64,000 nucleotides of DNA, from contig NZ_JACHEG010000002.1 in assembly GCF_014201355.1 (NCBI RefSeq), positions 558,001 to 622,000 of the forward strand, read 5' to 3'. The stretch comes from Aliirhizobium wenxiniae. Lineage in GTDB: Bacteria > Pseudomonadota > Alphaproteobacteria > Rhizobiales > Rhizobiaceae. The notes under the pieces are model-generated. The model was not told the DNA's origin, searched no databases, and saw only the letters and a program-made list of their open reading frames with translations. This document shows positions 26,939 through 35,559 of this stretch, piece by piece. The translations under genes were made by a program, and so were the position numbers. How positions within the stretch are numbered: position 1 is the stretch's first letter; each line of letters starts with the position of its first letter.

Positions 26939-27649
26939 ATGTCGCGAACGGGTCGATTATTTGAACTACTCGGCATACTGCGAGCACGCAGGATACCCGT
27001 CACGGCCCTTGATCTCGCGGATCGGCTGGGTGTGTCGGAGCGGAGCATATACCGGGATATCGACACGTTGCGCGCGTTAGGAGCGCCGATCGATGCGCAA
27101 GCCGGCATTGGCTTTTGCCTGAGGGATGGTTACTTCCTTCCAGAATTCGCATTTTCACAGGACGAACTGGACGCGATCAAGCTCGGCTTGAGCTGGGTGC
27201 AGCAACGCGCAGATCCGGCCCTGGCACTTGGCAGCGAAAGCGCATTGGCAAAGATCCTTTCCGTTGGAAAGGCAGCTTCTGCGACGAGCGACGAAGCATC
27301 TGGCCTTATAATGGCGGCTCCATCCTCGGAGTTTGTTGACCCTCCACATGCCGCATCATTGCGCGAGGCCATTCGCCGGCAGCGCAAAGTCGAGATCAGC
27401 TATGAAGACGCTCATGGCTCATTGTCGGATCGCACCATCTGGCCGATAGCCATCGTCTATTTCGACGGTGTGCGGGTACTCGCGGCATGGTGCGAACAGA
27501 GATCGGCCTTCCGTCACTTCCGCATAGATCGGTTGCAACTGACAACCGTTTTGCAGGAGCGTTATCCCGGCCGACGACAATCGATCGTGAAACACTGGCA
27601 CGAACAGGATCGCGACTGGCGTTCACTCCTGACAGTTTCTGACAAATGA
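26939..27649 (+). CDS. WYL-domain transcriptional regulator (YafY-like)
   Basis: A 236-residue regulator. An N-terminal HTH_11 helix-turn-helix (ALDLADRLGVSERSIYRDIDTLRALG) is followed by a WYL ligand-sensing domain (VEISYEDAHGSLSDRTIWPIAIVYF, then CEQRSAFRHFRIDRL). It is co-directional with a DUF1330 gene starting 60 bases downstream, which may be its partner or target. About 140 bases upstream hold no clear gene. The ligand is unknown. Confidence 0.87.
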   Translation: MSRTGRLFELLGILRARRIPVTALDLADRLGVSERSIYRDIDTLRALGAPIDAQAGIGFCLRDGYFLPEFAFSQDELDAIKLGLSWVQQRADPALALGSESALAKILSVGKAASATSDEASGLIMAAPSSEFVDPPHAASLREAIRRQRKVEISYEDAHGSLSDRTIWPIAIVYFDGVRVLAAWCEQRSAFRHFRIDRLQLTTVLQERYPGRRQSIVKHWHEQDRDWRSLLTVSDK

Positions 27650-27709
27650 ACACGCTATTCGTTTGCCGGTGCACGTCCTCCGAGCAAAGTGTTTAAGAAA
27701 GATAAGCGA

Positions 27710-28081
27710 ATGGCTGAATTGTCCCCAGCTGCTGTCGAAGCCTTCCTGAGTGAAGCCGACGACACGCCCATCGTCATGTTGAACCTGATCAACTTCGAAC
27801 CCGATGGCGGACGGGAAAGGTATGGCCGATACCATCAGATGGCCAAACCGATTTTGGCACGCTTTGGCGCGCAAATCCTGTTTGGCGGTGACGGCCTGCC
27901 TGTGCTTACCGCAGGGCCGGCAGCGGGGTGGGATGCTGCCGTGCTGGTTCAATATCCAAATCGGTCGGCATTCAAGAATATGATCGCTGATCCCGAATAT
28001 CAGGAAGCATTCAAGGTTGGAATCTCGGCCATCGCGGATATCGCGTTGCAGCCCATGAAGCACATGAGCGGCCTCATATAA
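27710..28081 (+). CDS. DUF1330 family protein
   Basis: A 123-residue small ferredoxin-like fold protein of the DUF1330/dimeric alpha-beta barrel type. It carries PIVMLNLINFE near the N-terminus, then YGRYHQMAKPILARFGAQILFGGDG and VLVQYPNRSAFKNMIADPEYQ. The ATG at 27710 is preferred to a GTG at 27689. It follows the WYL regulator on the same strand. Function unknown; relatives act in small-molecule or antibiotic metabolism. Confidence 0.78.
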   Translation: MAELSPAAVEAFLSEADDTPIVMLNLINFEPDGGRERYGRYHQMAKPILARFGAQILFGGDGLPVLTAGPAAGWDAAVLVQYPNRSAFKNMIADPEYQEAFKVGISAIADIALQPMKHMSGLI

Positions 28082-28160
28082 AAGGATCATTTACGGGTGG
28101 CCCAGTTGGCTGCCCGCACAGCTCGATCACCCTCCGGCAATCCGCTTCGACCACAAGCCA

Positions 28161-28189
28161 GCCGTGATGCAAAGCCCCTGCATCACGGC
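28161..28189. terminator. Perfect hairpin between convergent genes
   Basis: GCCGTGATGCA, an AAGCCCC loop, then TGCATCACGGC form an 11-base perfect inverted repeat without a T tract. It sits between the convergent DUF1330 and 76-residue protein genes and probably serves as terminator or mRNA 3' end. Confidence 0.55.
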
Positions 28190-28201
28190 ACGACCAATTC
28201 A

Positions 28202-28432
28202 TCAGGCCGAGAATTTTACCGCCACGCCGCGCTGGCGAAAATAGGCCTGCATCAGCTTGCGGCCGGAACGATTGTTCTGCGAGATTTTGGCCGGATCGAA
28301 GACGGCCTCCTTCTGGCCGGCCTTAGCAAGCGCTGCCTTGAGAGAGGCGATATGGGTGTCGATATCGGCATTGTCCGCGTGGAGCGATTCATAGATGCGG
28401 TTGGTTGCGTCTTCTACGGTCAGATCAGTCAT
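28202..28432 (-). CDS. Small helical hypothetical protein (76 residues)
   Basis: A hydrophilic 76-residue protein, predicted helical (DATNRIYESLHADNADIDTHIASLKAALAKAG), with a basic C-terminal part (NNRSGRKLMQAYFRQRG) that could bind nucleic acid. AGGAGCGAAACC precedes the ATG. I do not recognise the family, but the codon pattern and ribosome binding site support a real gene. Confidence 0.65.
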   Translation of the reverse strand: MTDLTVEDATNRIYESLHADNADIDTHIASLKAALAKAGQKEAVFDPAKISQNNRSGRKLMQAYFRQRGVAVKFSA

Positions 28433-28566
28433 GGTTTCGCTCCTGTTTTTGTGTGGCAGGCGCTTAACACATGTTTTGGTGCGAGCCTAGAAATGTCTCT
28501 TGATTGTAGCCGCCCTTGAAAACCGGTAGATTGGTACTCGCATGATGCGGTGAAGGTCGTGCCAAG

Positions 28567-29073
28567 ATGACAGACGTCATGGAAGCAGAATCGCCGTCCC
28601 AGCTCGACGACGTGCGATCATTGATAACTGCCTTCGTGGCGTGGCATCGCCAAAGGCATGTCGAGGATATTGCTCTGATCGAGCGCTATTTCGATGCAGA
28701 TGCCTTCGACCGCGAACTGGAAACGCTTCCCGGTTATTATGCCCCTCCGAAGGGTAGTCTACTGATTGCCTATGAGGACAGCCGACCGGCCGGATGCGTG
28801 GCGCTGCGTGATCTTGGAGACGAGATCTGCGAAATGAAGCGGATGTTCGTGCGGCCCGAATTTCGCGGCAGGGGCATCGGCTTGGCACTCGCCAACCGAG
28901 TTTTGGAAAACGCCCGTTCTCTCGGCTATCACCGCATCAGACTGGACACGAGCCATCGGCAGGATGAGGCGATGAACCTGTACCGGAAGCTCGGCTTCAC
29001 CGAGATCGAACCTTATTATGACGTCTCGGACGATCTTCGGGCGTGGCTGGTATTTTTCGAGATGAGACTGTGA
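28567..29073 (+). CDS. GNAT-family N-acetyltransferase
   Basis: A 168-residue acetyltransferase of the GNAT fold. The acetyl-CoA loop is [19 protein letters not shown], preceded by [10 protein letters not shown] and followed by [28 protein letters not shown]. It would transfer acetyl groups to an unknown amine. The start may be 28567 or the Met five codons later. It is monocistronic and convergent with the L,D-transpeptidase gene. Confidence 0.85.
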   Translation: MTDVMEAESPSQLDDVRSLITAFVAWHRQRHVEDIALIERYFDADAFDRELETLPGYYAPPKGSLLIAYEDSRPAGCVALRDLGDEICEMKRMFVRPEFRGRGIGLALANRVLENARSLGYHRIRLDTSHRQDEAMNLYRKLGFTEIEPYYDVSDDLRAWLVFFEMRL

Positions 29074-29140
29074 CCTAATTTCGGGCGGCAGATCCCCGGC
29101 TCGCGGCCGGGGACGATATCTCACTCAATTGCTGAAGCTA

Positions 29141-29857
29141 TTACTGCCACACCACGATGCGGGTCTTGGCGGGAACGCGTTCATAAAGGTCGATGATGTC
29201 CTGGTTCATCAGGCGCACGCAGCCCGACGATACGGCCTTGCCGATGGAGTTCCATTCCGGCGAGCCATGCAGGCGGTAAAGCGTGTCCTGGCCGTTCTGG
29301 AAGATATAGAGCGCGCGGGCGCCAAGCGGGTTCGTCAGGCCCGGAGCCATGCCGCCGTTCCTGGCGGAATATTTGACCAGTTCCGGCTGACGGGCGACCA
29401 TTTCGTCCGGCGGGGTCCATTTCGGCCATTTCTGCTTCCACTGGATGACGCCCTCGCCTGACCAGGAAAAACCTTCGCGGCCGATGCCGACGCCGTAACG
29501 CATGGCAGAGCCGCCCGGTTCTACCAGATAGAGGAAGCGTGAGGGCGTATCGACGACGATCGTGCCGGGGCGCTCGCCGGTCGGATCAACGACGCGCTGG
29601 CGATAATAACGCGAGTTGATCTTCTGATAGGGGATGGCAGGGATGACGAAACCGCCATCTTCCAAGCTGCCATACATCTGGGCCGCATCGGCATCATATC
29701 CGGCCGGCTCAGGCGGCTGGGTGCTGATGCCGTCTCGATAGGTGATGACCTGCCCGCCATATGGCGTGGTCGAGGCACAGCCGGCAAGCGTCGAGGCCGC
29801 GCCCGCGCCGAGAAGAGTAAGGAAGCTCCGGCGAGAGAAAGAAGTGTCGAATGTCAT
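29141..29857 (-). CDS. L,D-transpeptidase (YkuD) lipoprotein, TAT-type signal
   Basis: A 238-residue peptidoglycan L,D-transpeptidase. The N-terminus combines a twin-arginine-like SRRSFL, a hydrophobic stretch and a lipobox LAGC, predicting an exported lipoprotein. The YkuD catalytic motif is HGSPEWNSIGKAVSSGCVRL with Cys as nucleophile. Such enzymes make 3-3 crosslinks or attach proteins to peptidoglycan. I start at 29857; the frame stays open far upstream but the signal sequence begins here. It lies 196 bases after a closely similar paralogue on the same strand. Confidence 0.88.
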   Translation of the reverse strand: MTFDTSFSRRSFLTLLGAGAASTLAGCASTTPYGGQVITYRDGISTQPPEPAGYDADAAQMYGSLEDGGFVIPAIPYQKINSRYYRQRVVDPTGERPGTIVVDTPSRFLYLVEPGGSAMRYGVGIGREGFSWSGEGVIQWKQKWPKWTPPDEMVARQPELVKYSARNGGMAPGLTNPLGARALYIFQNGQDTLYRLHGSPEWNSIGKAVSSGCVRLMNQDIIDLYERVPAKTRIVVWQ

Positions 29858-30006
29858 GTCAGGGAGAACCATCCAGAGGAACGCGATAACGCAAAGCTTA
29901 ATCGAACGATCTCGAAGGCGAAAGGTTCCGGTAGCATATGCCCCACCTCTAAGAGACAGGCCTGCGGCAAATCGGCAACGTTTCCATTGAGCCAAGGAAA
30001 CGCAAG

Positions 30007-30026
30007 AAGCCGCCTTGCGGGCGGCT
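30007..30026 (-). terminator. Weak terminator hairpin between the two L,D-transpeptidase genes
   Basis: The minus strand reads AGCCGCC-CGCAA-GGCGGCT, then TTCTTGCG. It lies about 30 bases after the stop of the upstream paralogue. The T tract is poor, so read-through is plausible. Confidence 0.4.
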
Positions 30027-30053
30027 CCAGGCTTATAATCAAAGGATATTCGG

Positions 30054-30896
30054 TCAGGTGACGACGATCGGAGTGCCGTTCGGAACACGATCGAAAAGAT
30101 CGATGACATCCTGGTTGAACATGCGCACACAGCCCGAAGACGTGGCCTTGCCGACAGACTGCCAGTCCGGCGTTCCATGGACGCGGTAGAGCGTGTCCTT
30201 GCCGTCCTTGAAGATATAGAGCGCGCGGGCACCGAGCGGGTTGTTGAGCCCCGGCGTCGCTCCACCTTCAGCAGCAGCGAACTGGCGCAGGCCCGGATCA
30301 CGGGATACCATTTCATCGGGCGGCGTCCAGCGCGGCCATTTCGCCTTGCGCTGGATCACGCCACGACCGGACCATGCGAAGCCGGCCTTGCCGAGCCCGA
30401 CGCCATATCGCATCGCCTTGCCGCCCGGCTGAACCAGATAGAGGTAGTGTGCACGGGTATCTACGATGATCGTGCCCGGTGCCTCGTTGGTGCGATAGTC
30501 GACTTGCGACCTTAGGAAACGCTGATCGACGCGCGAATAGGGGATCGCCGGAAGCGTGTGGTCGGCGTCGCGCGTGACGTCGTACATCGTTCGATAGACA
30601 GGATTGGAAACAGGCAGGCCGTAGGTCGCGCCGAGATCGTATTTCTGGTGGAAATCCGACGGGTAGAGCTGACGCTTCTGCGGGATCGCGCCCGGCATCG
30701 GCGGCGGCTGATTCGACGGAGGATCCTGATAGGGCGGCACGTAGAAAACCGGCGCCGTTTCCTGAACGAAAACATTCGGGTTCACGCGGCTGGTATCGGT
30801 GACGAACGGAACCTGGCAACCGGCGAGCGCCGTCGTTGCAATCAGTGCAGTCGCAAGACCGGTGGCGCGGCGAAACGATGAAAATGTGTTCGGCAT
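30054..30896 (-). CDS. L,D-transpeptidase (YkuD) lipoprotein
   Basis: A 280-residue paralogue of the preceding protein. It has a Sec-type lipoprotein signal (hydrophobic run ending ALAGC at about residue 26), then a proline-rich linker (YVPPYQDPPSNQPPPMPG) that could span peptidoglycan, then the YkuD domain. The catalytic motif is HGTPDWQSVGKATSSGCVRM. The two domains share long blocks (KWPRWTPPDEMV-like and NPLGARALYIF), indicating a tandem duplication. The proline-rich linker and the Sec rather than TAT-like signal distinguish it. Confidence 0.9.
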   Translation of the reverse strand: MPNTFSSFRRATGLATALIATTALAGCQVPFVTDTSRVNPNVFVQETAPVFYVPPYQDPPSNQPPPMPGAIPQKRQLYPSDFHQKYDLGATYGLPVSNPVYRTMYDVTRDADHTLPAIPYSRVDQRFLRSQVDYRTNEAPGTIIVDTRAHYLYLVQPGGKAMRYGVGLGKAGFAWSGRGVIQRKAKWPRWTPPDEMVSRDPGLRQFAAAEGGATPGLNNPLGARALYIFKDGKDTLYRVHGTPDWQSVGKATSSGCVRMFNQDVIDLFDRVPNGTPIVVT

Positions 30897-31171
30897 AAAG
30901 ACCCGCTCGAGCAGATGACGTCTGCGTACACTCTGGCAGGTGGCGCTGGCGCGAAGCTGGTGTGTCTGGCGCTGCGCGCATTCCTGCGATCAGGAACGGT
31001 TCGAAACATGTTTAATCAAATTTAAATGCGCCCAGGCTAGATCTCACACGACGGTGCAAGAGGTTCAGCCGCGATGGGAGCGGTGGTGATCGTCATGTAA
31101 TCGGTTCAGACAGCATCCCTGCGTATGACAGCATTTTCGCACGGGATCGCCCTTTCCCAATAGGAAGCGAA

Positions 31172-33166
31172 ATGCAGTTCCTCGAAAATGCAAAAATCCG
31201 CACGAAGATCGTCGCGGTCATCGCACTGATGGGTGCGATCGCACTCATCGGGCTTTTCTATGTCAGCATGCAGTTCAAGAATGCCGACGAACGATACTCC
31301 TATTTCATTTCGCACGAGAGCACGGCTGCAACGCTGAATGCGCGCGCAACGGCCGGATTGCTGCAGATGGGCCTGCAGCTCGGCCTGATGCAGGTCAATG
31401 ATCCGGCCTCGCCGGAATTTGCAGCTGCCGTGAAAAAATACGAGGGCGACCGCGACCTGATGAAACAGCGCGTCGGCATGACCGTGGATCTCGTACCCAC
31501 ACGCCGCGCTGCCGCCGACGCCATATTGAAGGCAGTCGATGAATTCGACCAGCTGGGCCAGCAGGTCATCACGCTGGCCAAGAGCGGCCAGGCGATCCAG
31601 GCACGCGCCGCCATGCGCGATGCCGGCGCCAAAGTCATGCAGGTCCTGCCGCTTTTCGCCTCCGGTAATGACGAGTTGATGAAGACGGTCGATGCCGGCA
31701 CCGCAGAACTTCAGGCCGACACCAACGACACGATCATCACCGGCATGATTGCATTGGGCATTTCGCTTGCAGTGCTGATCCTGCTTGGCCTCTACGTCGC
31801 CTCGCGCGGTATTACCGGCCCCATCGCTCGGCTGAGCGACCGCATGGCGGAACTTGCTTCGGGAGAAACCAATCGCGAGATCCCGGGCCTCGACCGCCGT
31901 GACGAGATCGGCACGATGGCGCAGGCGGTTCAGGTGTTCAAGGACAACGCCCTGAAGACGCAGGCGCTTGAAAGCGAAGCGGAAGCACAGCGCAGCCTCA
32001 CGGAAGAGCAGCGCCAGCGCAATGCCGAGGATGCCCGCATCCGCGCCGAAGCGATGGCTGAAGCCACGAATGGCCTTGCCACAGGTCTCAAGCACCTCTC
32101 CTCCGGCGATCTGACATTCCAGCTCAGCCGGGCCTTCGCCCAGGAATTCGAAAGCCTGCGCGCAGATTTCAACGCCACAGTTTCGCAGCTGCGTGGAACG
32201 CTCGGTTCGGTCGCCCAAGCGACAAGCTCGATCGATTCGGGCTCGCGCGAGGTCAGCCAGAGCGCCGACGACCTTTCCAAGCGGACCGAACAGCAGGCCG
32301 CTTCGCTGGAAGAAACCGCCGCCGCCCTCGACCAGATCACGACCAACGTGTCGAACTCGTCGAAGCGTGCGGAAGAAGCTCGCACCGTTGCTATCCAGGC
32401 AAATGAAAGCGCCCGCCAGTCCGGCGTCGTCGTTGCCAACGCGGTCAACGCCATGGAACGTATCGAGGAATCGTCCGGCCAGATTTCCAACATCATCGGC
32501 GTGATCGATGACATTGCCTTCCAGACCAATCTTCTGGCACTCAACGCCGGCGTCGAGGCCGCGCGTGCGGGTGAAGCGGGCAAGGGCTTTGCCGTTGTCG
32601 CACAGGAAGTGCGCGAACTGGCACAGCGTTCCGCCCAGGCCGCCAAGGAGATCAAGGATCTCATCGGCAAGTCGTCCGTCGAGGTTGAGACCGGCGTCAA
32701 GCTGGTCAGCGAAACCGGCACGGCGCTGAAGACGATCGAGAACTATATCGTCACGATCAACCAGCATATGGATTCGATCGCCACCTCCTCGCGCGAACAG
32801 TCGGTCGGCCTCGCGGAAGTCAACACCGCGGTCAACCAGATGGACCAGGTGACCCAGCAGAATGCTGCGATGGTGGAAGAAGCCAATGCCGCAGGCGCTA
32901 CGCTGGCGACAGAATCGGGCCGCCTTCGCGAACTGGTGTCGCAGTTCCAGCTCGGCCAGGGCTCAAGCGCAGGTTTCTCGCAACAGACAGGTGCGCCGCG
33001 CCAGACGGCTTCGATGATGCCAGCACCGGTGAAAGCCGCCTCGCGCAGCACAGCACCGGTCGCCTCGCCAGCACGCGGCATGGTCGGCAAGCTTGCCCAG
33101 GCCTTCGGCGGCGGTCGCAGCGGCGCTGCAGCGGCACCGGCAGCAGACAACTGGGAAGAGTTCTGA
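31172..33166 (+). CDS. Methyl-accepting chemotaxis protein
   Basis: A 664-residue transmembrane chemoreceptor. Membrane segment 1 is at about residues 11-31, a helical periplasmic sensor covers about 32-190, membrane segment 2 is near 190-212, then HAMP ([17 protein letters not shown]), a linker and the signalling hairpin containing [20 protein letters not shown]. It ends NWEEF, the same CheR/CheB-binding pentapeptide as the receptor at 9352. The two signalling domains are very similar while the sensor domains differ, so the ligands probably differ. A strong terminator follows. No che genes are in the window. Confidence 0.95.
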   Translation: MQFLENAKIRTKIVAVIALMGAIALIGLFYVSMQFKNADERYSYFISHESTAATLNARATAGLLQMGLQLGLMQVNDPASPEFAAAVKKYEGDRDLMKQRVGMTVDLVPTRRAAADAILKAVDEFDQLGQQVITLAKSGQAIQARAAMRDAGAKVMQVLPLFASGNDELMKTVDAGTAELQADTNDTIITGMIALGISLAVLILLGLYVASRGITGPIARLSDRMAELASGETNREIPGLDRRDEIGTMAQAVQVFKDNALKTQALESEAEAQRSLTEEQRQRNAEDARIRAEAMAEATNGLATGLKHLSSGDLTFQLSRAFAQEFESLRADFNATVSQLRGTLGSVAQATSSIDSGSREVSQSADDLSKRTEQQAASLEETAAALDQITTNVSNSSKRAEEARTVAIQANESARQSGVVVANAVNAMERIEESSGQISNIIGVIDDIAFQTNLLALNAGVEAARAGEAGKGFAVVAQEVRELAQRSAQAAKEIKDLIGKSSVEVETGVKLVSETGTALKTIENYIVTINQHMDSIATSSREQSVGLAEVNTAVNQMDQVTQQNAAMVEEANAAGATLATESGRLRELVSQFQLGQGSSAGFSQQTGAPRQTASMMPAPVKAASRSTAPVASPARGMVGKLAQAFGGGRSGAAAAPAADNWEEF

Positions 33167-33193
33167 TCATTAGATCAGCGTCATAAAAAGAAG

Positions 33194-33220
33194 AGGCGGG
33201 ATCTTGATCCCGCCTTTTTT
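33194..33220 (+). terminator. Strong terminator after the second chemoreceptor
   Basis: A perfect 10-base stem, AGGCGGGATC-TT-GATCCCGCCT, followed by TTTTT. It also faces the convergent hydrolase gene. Confidence 0.88.
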
Positions 33221-33246
33221 ATTGGCCGACAAACAGTTTCCGGAGA

Positions 33247-34146
33247 TCAGGCAAACTGGTTGAAAAAATGGATGCTCTCGACAACGGCACCAGGAACGAC
33301 ACCGTTATGCGTGCCGGGTAGAAGTTTCTTTTCGATCGAGACGCTTGCCGATCTGGCCCGCTCCATCAGCAACTCATGGTCCTTGTCAAACGGACGTTCC
33401 TCGGAGCCGCGCAGCAGATATGTCGGGCATTTGAGGCTGGCGCCGAAACAGGCGGAGGAGCGCATGACGAATTCCATCGGATCCGCCGGATCAAAAGGCA
33501 TTTCGTTCGAATAGCGGCCGAAATAGCGCCAGGCGCTGACACCGGCCGAGATCGGCGCGGCGGCGCGGAATTTACGCGTCATTGAGGCGAGCAGCGCCAG
33601 CGTGCCGCCATTCGAATGACCGGCGATGAAGAGGCGATTGCGATCTATTCCGGGCAGATTTTCCAGATAGGTCGCAGCCGCCAGCGCATCGGCGGTTTCA
33701 TCATAGAAGCCGGAATAATAACCGGCCTGCCCGTTCTCCCCACGGAAGGACGGCAGAAGAACAACAAAGCCTGCTTCCCAATAGGGTTTCATCAGTTCCC
33801 AATGGCCGTCGCCGGTGGCATTTCCGCCGTGAAGGAAAAGCACTGCGGGTTTCAGTTTATTCGACGGCTCGTAATGGGAAAGCCAGGCGATCAGCTGGAT
33901 CGAGCCATCCGGGCCGCCCGGATAGGTAACGCGTGTGGCACCCGGCGGCGTGCCGAGCGGGGCAGAGACTTCCGGCGACGGCCCCTTGCGCAGGAGAGAG
34001 GTGCGAAAATGTTTGCGCGCCTGCGCATAGTCCCGGTTTTCAAGCGGCGGGATATCAGGCGTCGGGAAGGGAGTGGCAGCGAGAGCATTTCTGGAAAGGG
34101 CACTGGCGGCGATGCCGGCAAGCACGATGCGGCGGGTCACTATCAT
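33247..34146 (-). CDS. Exported alpha/beta hydrolase (prolyl oligopeptidase-like)
   Basis: A 299-residue alpha/beta hydrolase with an export signal (TRRIVLAGIAASALSRNALA, possibly TAT). The oxyanion-type motif is FLHGGNATG, the nucleophile elbow GHSNGG near the middle, a candidate Asp in ERPFDKDHE and His in PGTHNG. The start could instead be a GTG at 34176, which has AAGAG seven bases before it. It resembles dienelactone hydrolase/peptidase S9 proteins; the substrate is unknown. Confidence 0.8.
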   Translation of the reverse strand: MIVTRRIVLAGIAASALSRNALAATPFPTPDIPPLENRDYAQARKHFRTSLLRKGPSPEVSAPLGTPPGATRVTYPGGPDGSIQLIAWLSHYEPSNKLKPAVLFLHGGNATGDGHWELMKPYWEAGFVVLLPSFRGENGQAGYYSGFYDETADALAAATYLENLPGIDRNRLFIAGHSNGGTLALLASMTRKFRAAAPISAGVSAWRYFGRYSNEMPFDPADPMEFVMRSSACFGASLKCPTYLLRGSEERPFDKDHELLMERARSASVSIEKKLLPGTHNGVVPGAVVESIHFFNQFA

Positions 34147-34267
34147 GGGCGAAACATCCGGAAGCGGAACGAACACATGGCACTCTTAGCAGACGATAAA
34201 ATGCTGCGTGTCACATGTTCGTCAATGGGGCCTGAGACGTTCAAGAAAACGAAAACCAGACTTCCCC

Positions 34268-35365
34268 CTACTTCCAGCTCAGATGATCGGCACCGGAGCA
34301 GCCGCGCGGTGCGCGGTCATCGCCGAAACGCTTCTGCAACTGGCCGCAGCCCCACTCGTTGAGCGGCCCGGGCATGACGTTATTGATCTCCATGCCGATC
34401 TGGTCGAATTGCGTCGGCGACGTGGTGACGTACCAGGCCCAGTAACCGAGCGCAGCGACCACGACGAGAACGATGCCGACGAGAAGCGTCTTGAGGCCCT
34501 GCATCCATTGAAGCTTCCTCTTCGGTGCGGCTTGCATCACGATTTCATCGGCATCCGCCTCAGCAGCACGGATCGAGGAGAGTGCGGCCTCGCGCTCTTC
34601 TGCAGTCAGGGCGATGCGCTGAAGCCCGGCATCGATCATCACCGGCAGAGCCGTCTTTCCATGGCGGACGGCGGCACCGACCAGATTACCCCGCGGATCG
34701 GTCAGGAACAGAGGTTCTTCATCGCGCCCGAACAGCGTGTAGGCCGTGCGCTTGGTCATGCCGGGTGCGAGCTTGTCCGCGTAGGTGACGAACAGACGCT
34801 TGCCGCTCTTCTTCGCGGCCGTGACCGCGACCGGAATCAGCGTCAGCTCAGCCGGCTTGCCGATCTGGCCGCGCACGCGCCAGACGCGAATCGCCAGAAA
34901 CACCATTGCGCAGCTGAGAAGCACCATAAGCCCCCCAAGGATGGCGAAGCAGATGGCGCGGTTCCAGATCTTTTCGAGGCCGAGTGTCAGCGTGGCGAGT
35001 TCCGGGCGATCGCCGGAGATGACGAGTTCGGTCAGATAGCTGCCGGAATGCATATCGACGAAGAGGAAATGCGTCTCCGTTTGATAGGAGCGACCCTGGT
35101 AAGTATAGGCAAGCTTTGCCTTGCATTCGGTCATCACGCCCTTTCGCGTGGTGCACTTGCCGTTACGGATGTCGCCGTCCTGCAGCACGACCGGATTGAG
35201 ACTGATCTGATAGTCACGCCACAGGCCCGGCCCCTGCCACCAGATGATGAAACCGGCAAGCACCATGATGACCGGCACGAACCAGAAGAAGCCGCGCGGC
35301 AGGGAAACCGCGCTGGAATTGAGAGATAGCGGGCGGCGAGGCAGTGCAATTTCAGGAATGGACAT
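34268..35365 (-). CDS. Membrane protein of unknown function (DUF3592-like topology)
   Basis: A 365-residue protein with three hydrophobic segments: about residues 25-45, 135-160 and near 305-325. Between the first two is a beta-rich, probably periplasmic domain (NGKCTTRKGVMTECKAKLAYTY) with a cysteine pair, similar in layout to DUF3592 proteins. A second soluble domain follows. The C-terminal tail carries two cysteines (WGCGQLQ, RGCSG). I start at ATG 35365; the open stretch upstream is basic and unlike a signal. No function can be given. Confidence 0.65.
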   Translation of the reverse strand: MSIPEIALPRRPLSLNSSAVSLPRGFFWFVPVIMVLAGFIIWWQGPGLWRDYQISLNPVVLQDGDIRNGKCTTRKGVMTECKAKLAYTYQGRSYQTETHFLFVDMHSGSYLTELVISGDRPELATLTLGLEKIWNRAICFAILGGLMVLLSCAMVFLAIRVWRVRGQIGKPAELTLIPVAVTAAKKSGKRLFVTYADKLAPGMTKRTAYTLFGRDEEPLFLTDPRGNLVGAAVRHGKTALPVMIDAGLQRIALTAEEREAALSSIRAAEADADEIVMQAAPKRKLQWMQGLKTLLVGIVLVVVAALGYWAWYVTTSPTQFDQIGMEINNVMPGPLNEWGCGQLQKRFGDDRAPRGCSGADHLSWK

Positions 35366-35559
35366 CGTATTTCTCAAATATGCGCGTAGGCGATCTCGCC
35401 AACGGGGCTTTGAAAATGCAAGGCGACACGAGAAGCCGCCGGGCGGGACAAGCGGATTGGTGCGTCGCAGAAGGCGCAACCGCTGCGGTCAAAATAATCG
35501 CCTTGGCGTGAGAGGCATCAGCTAACTGACGTCATGCACAATTTAAGCACGATCGAATG

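Noticed and set aside
31106-32767. 553-codon minus-strand frame opposite the second chemoreceptor
   Set aside because: Shadow of the chemoreceptor, with Leu/Gly/Arg-rich low-complexity sequence typical of antisense to coiled coils.
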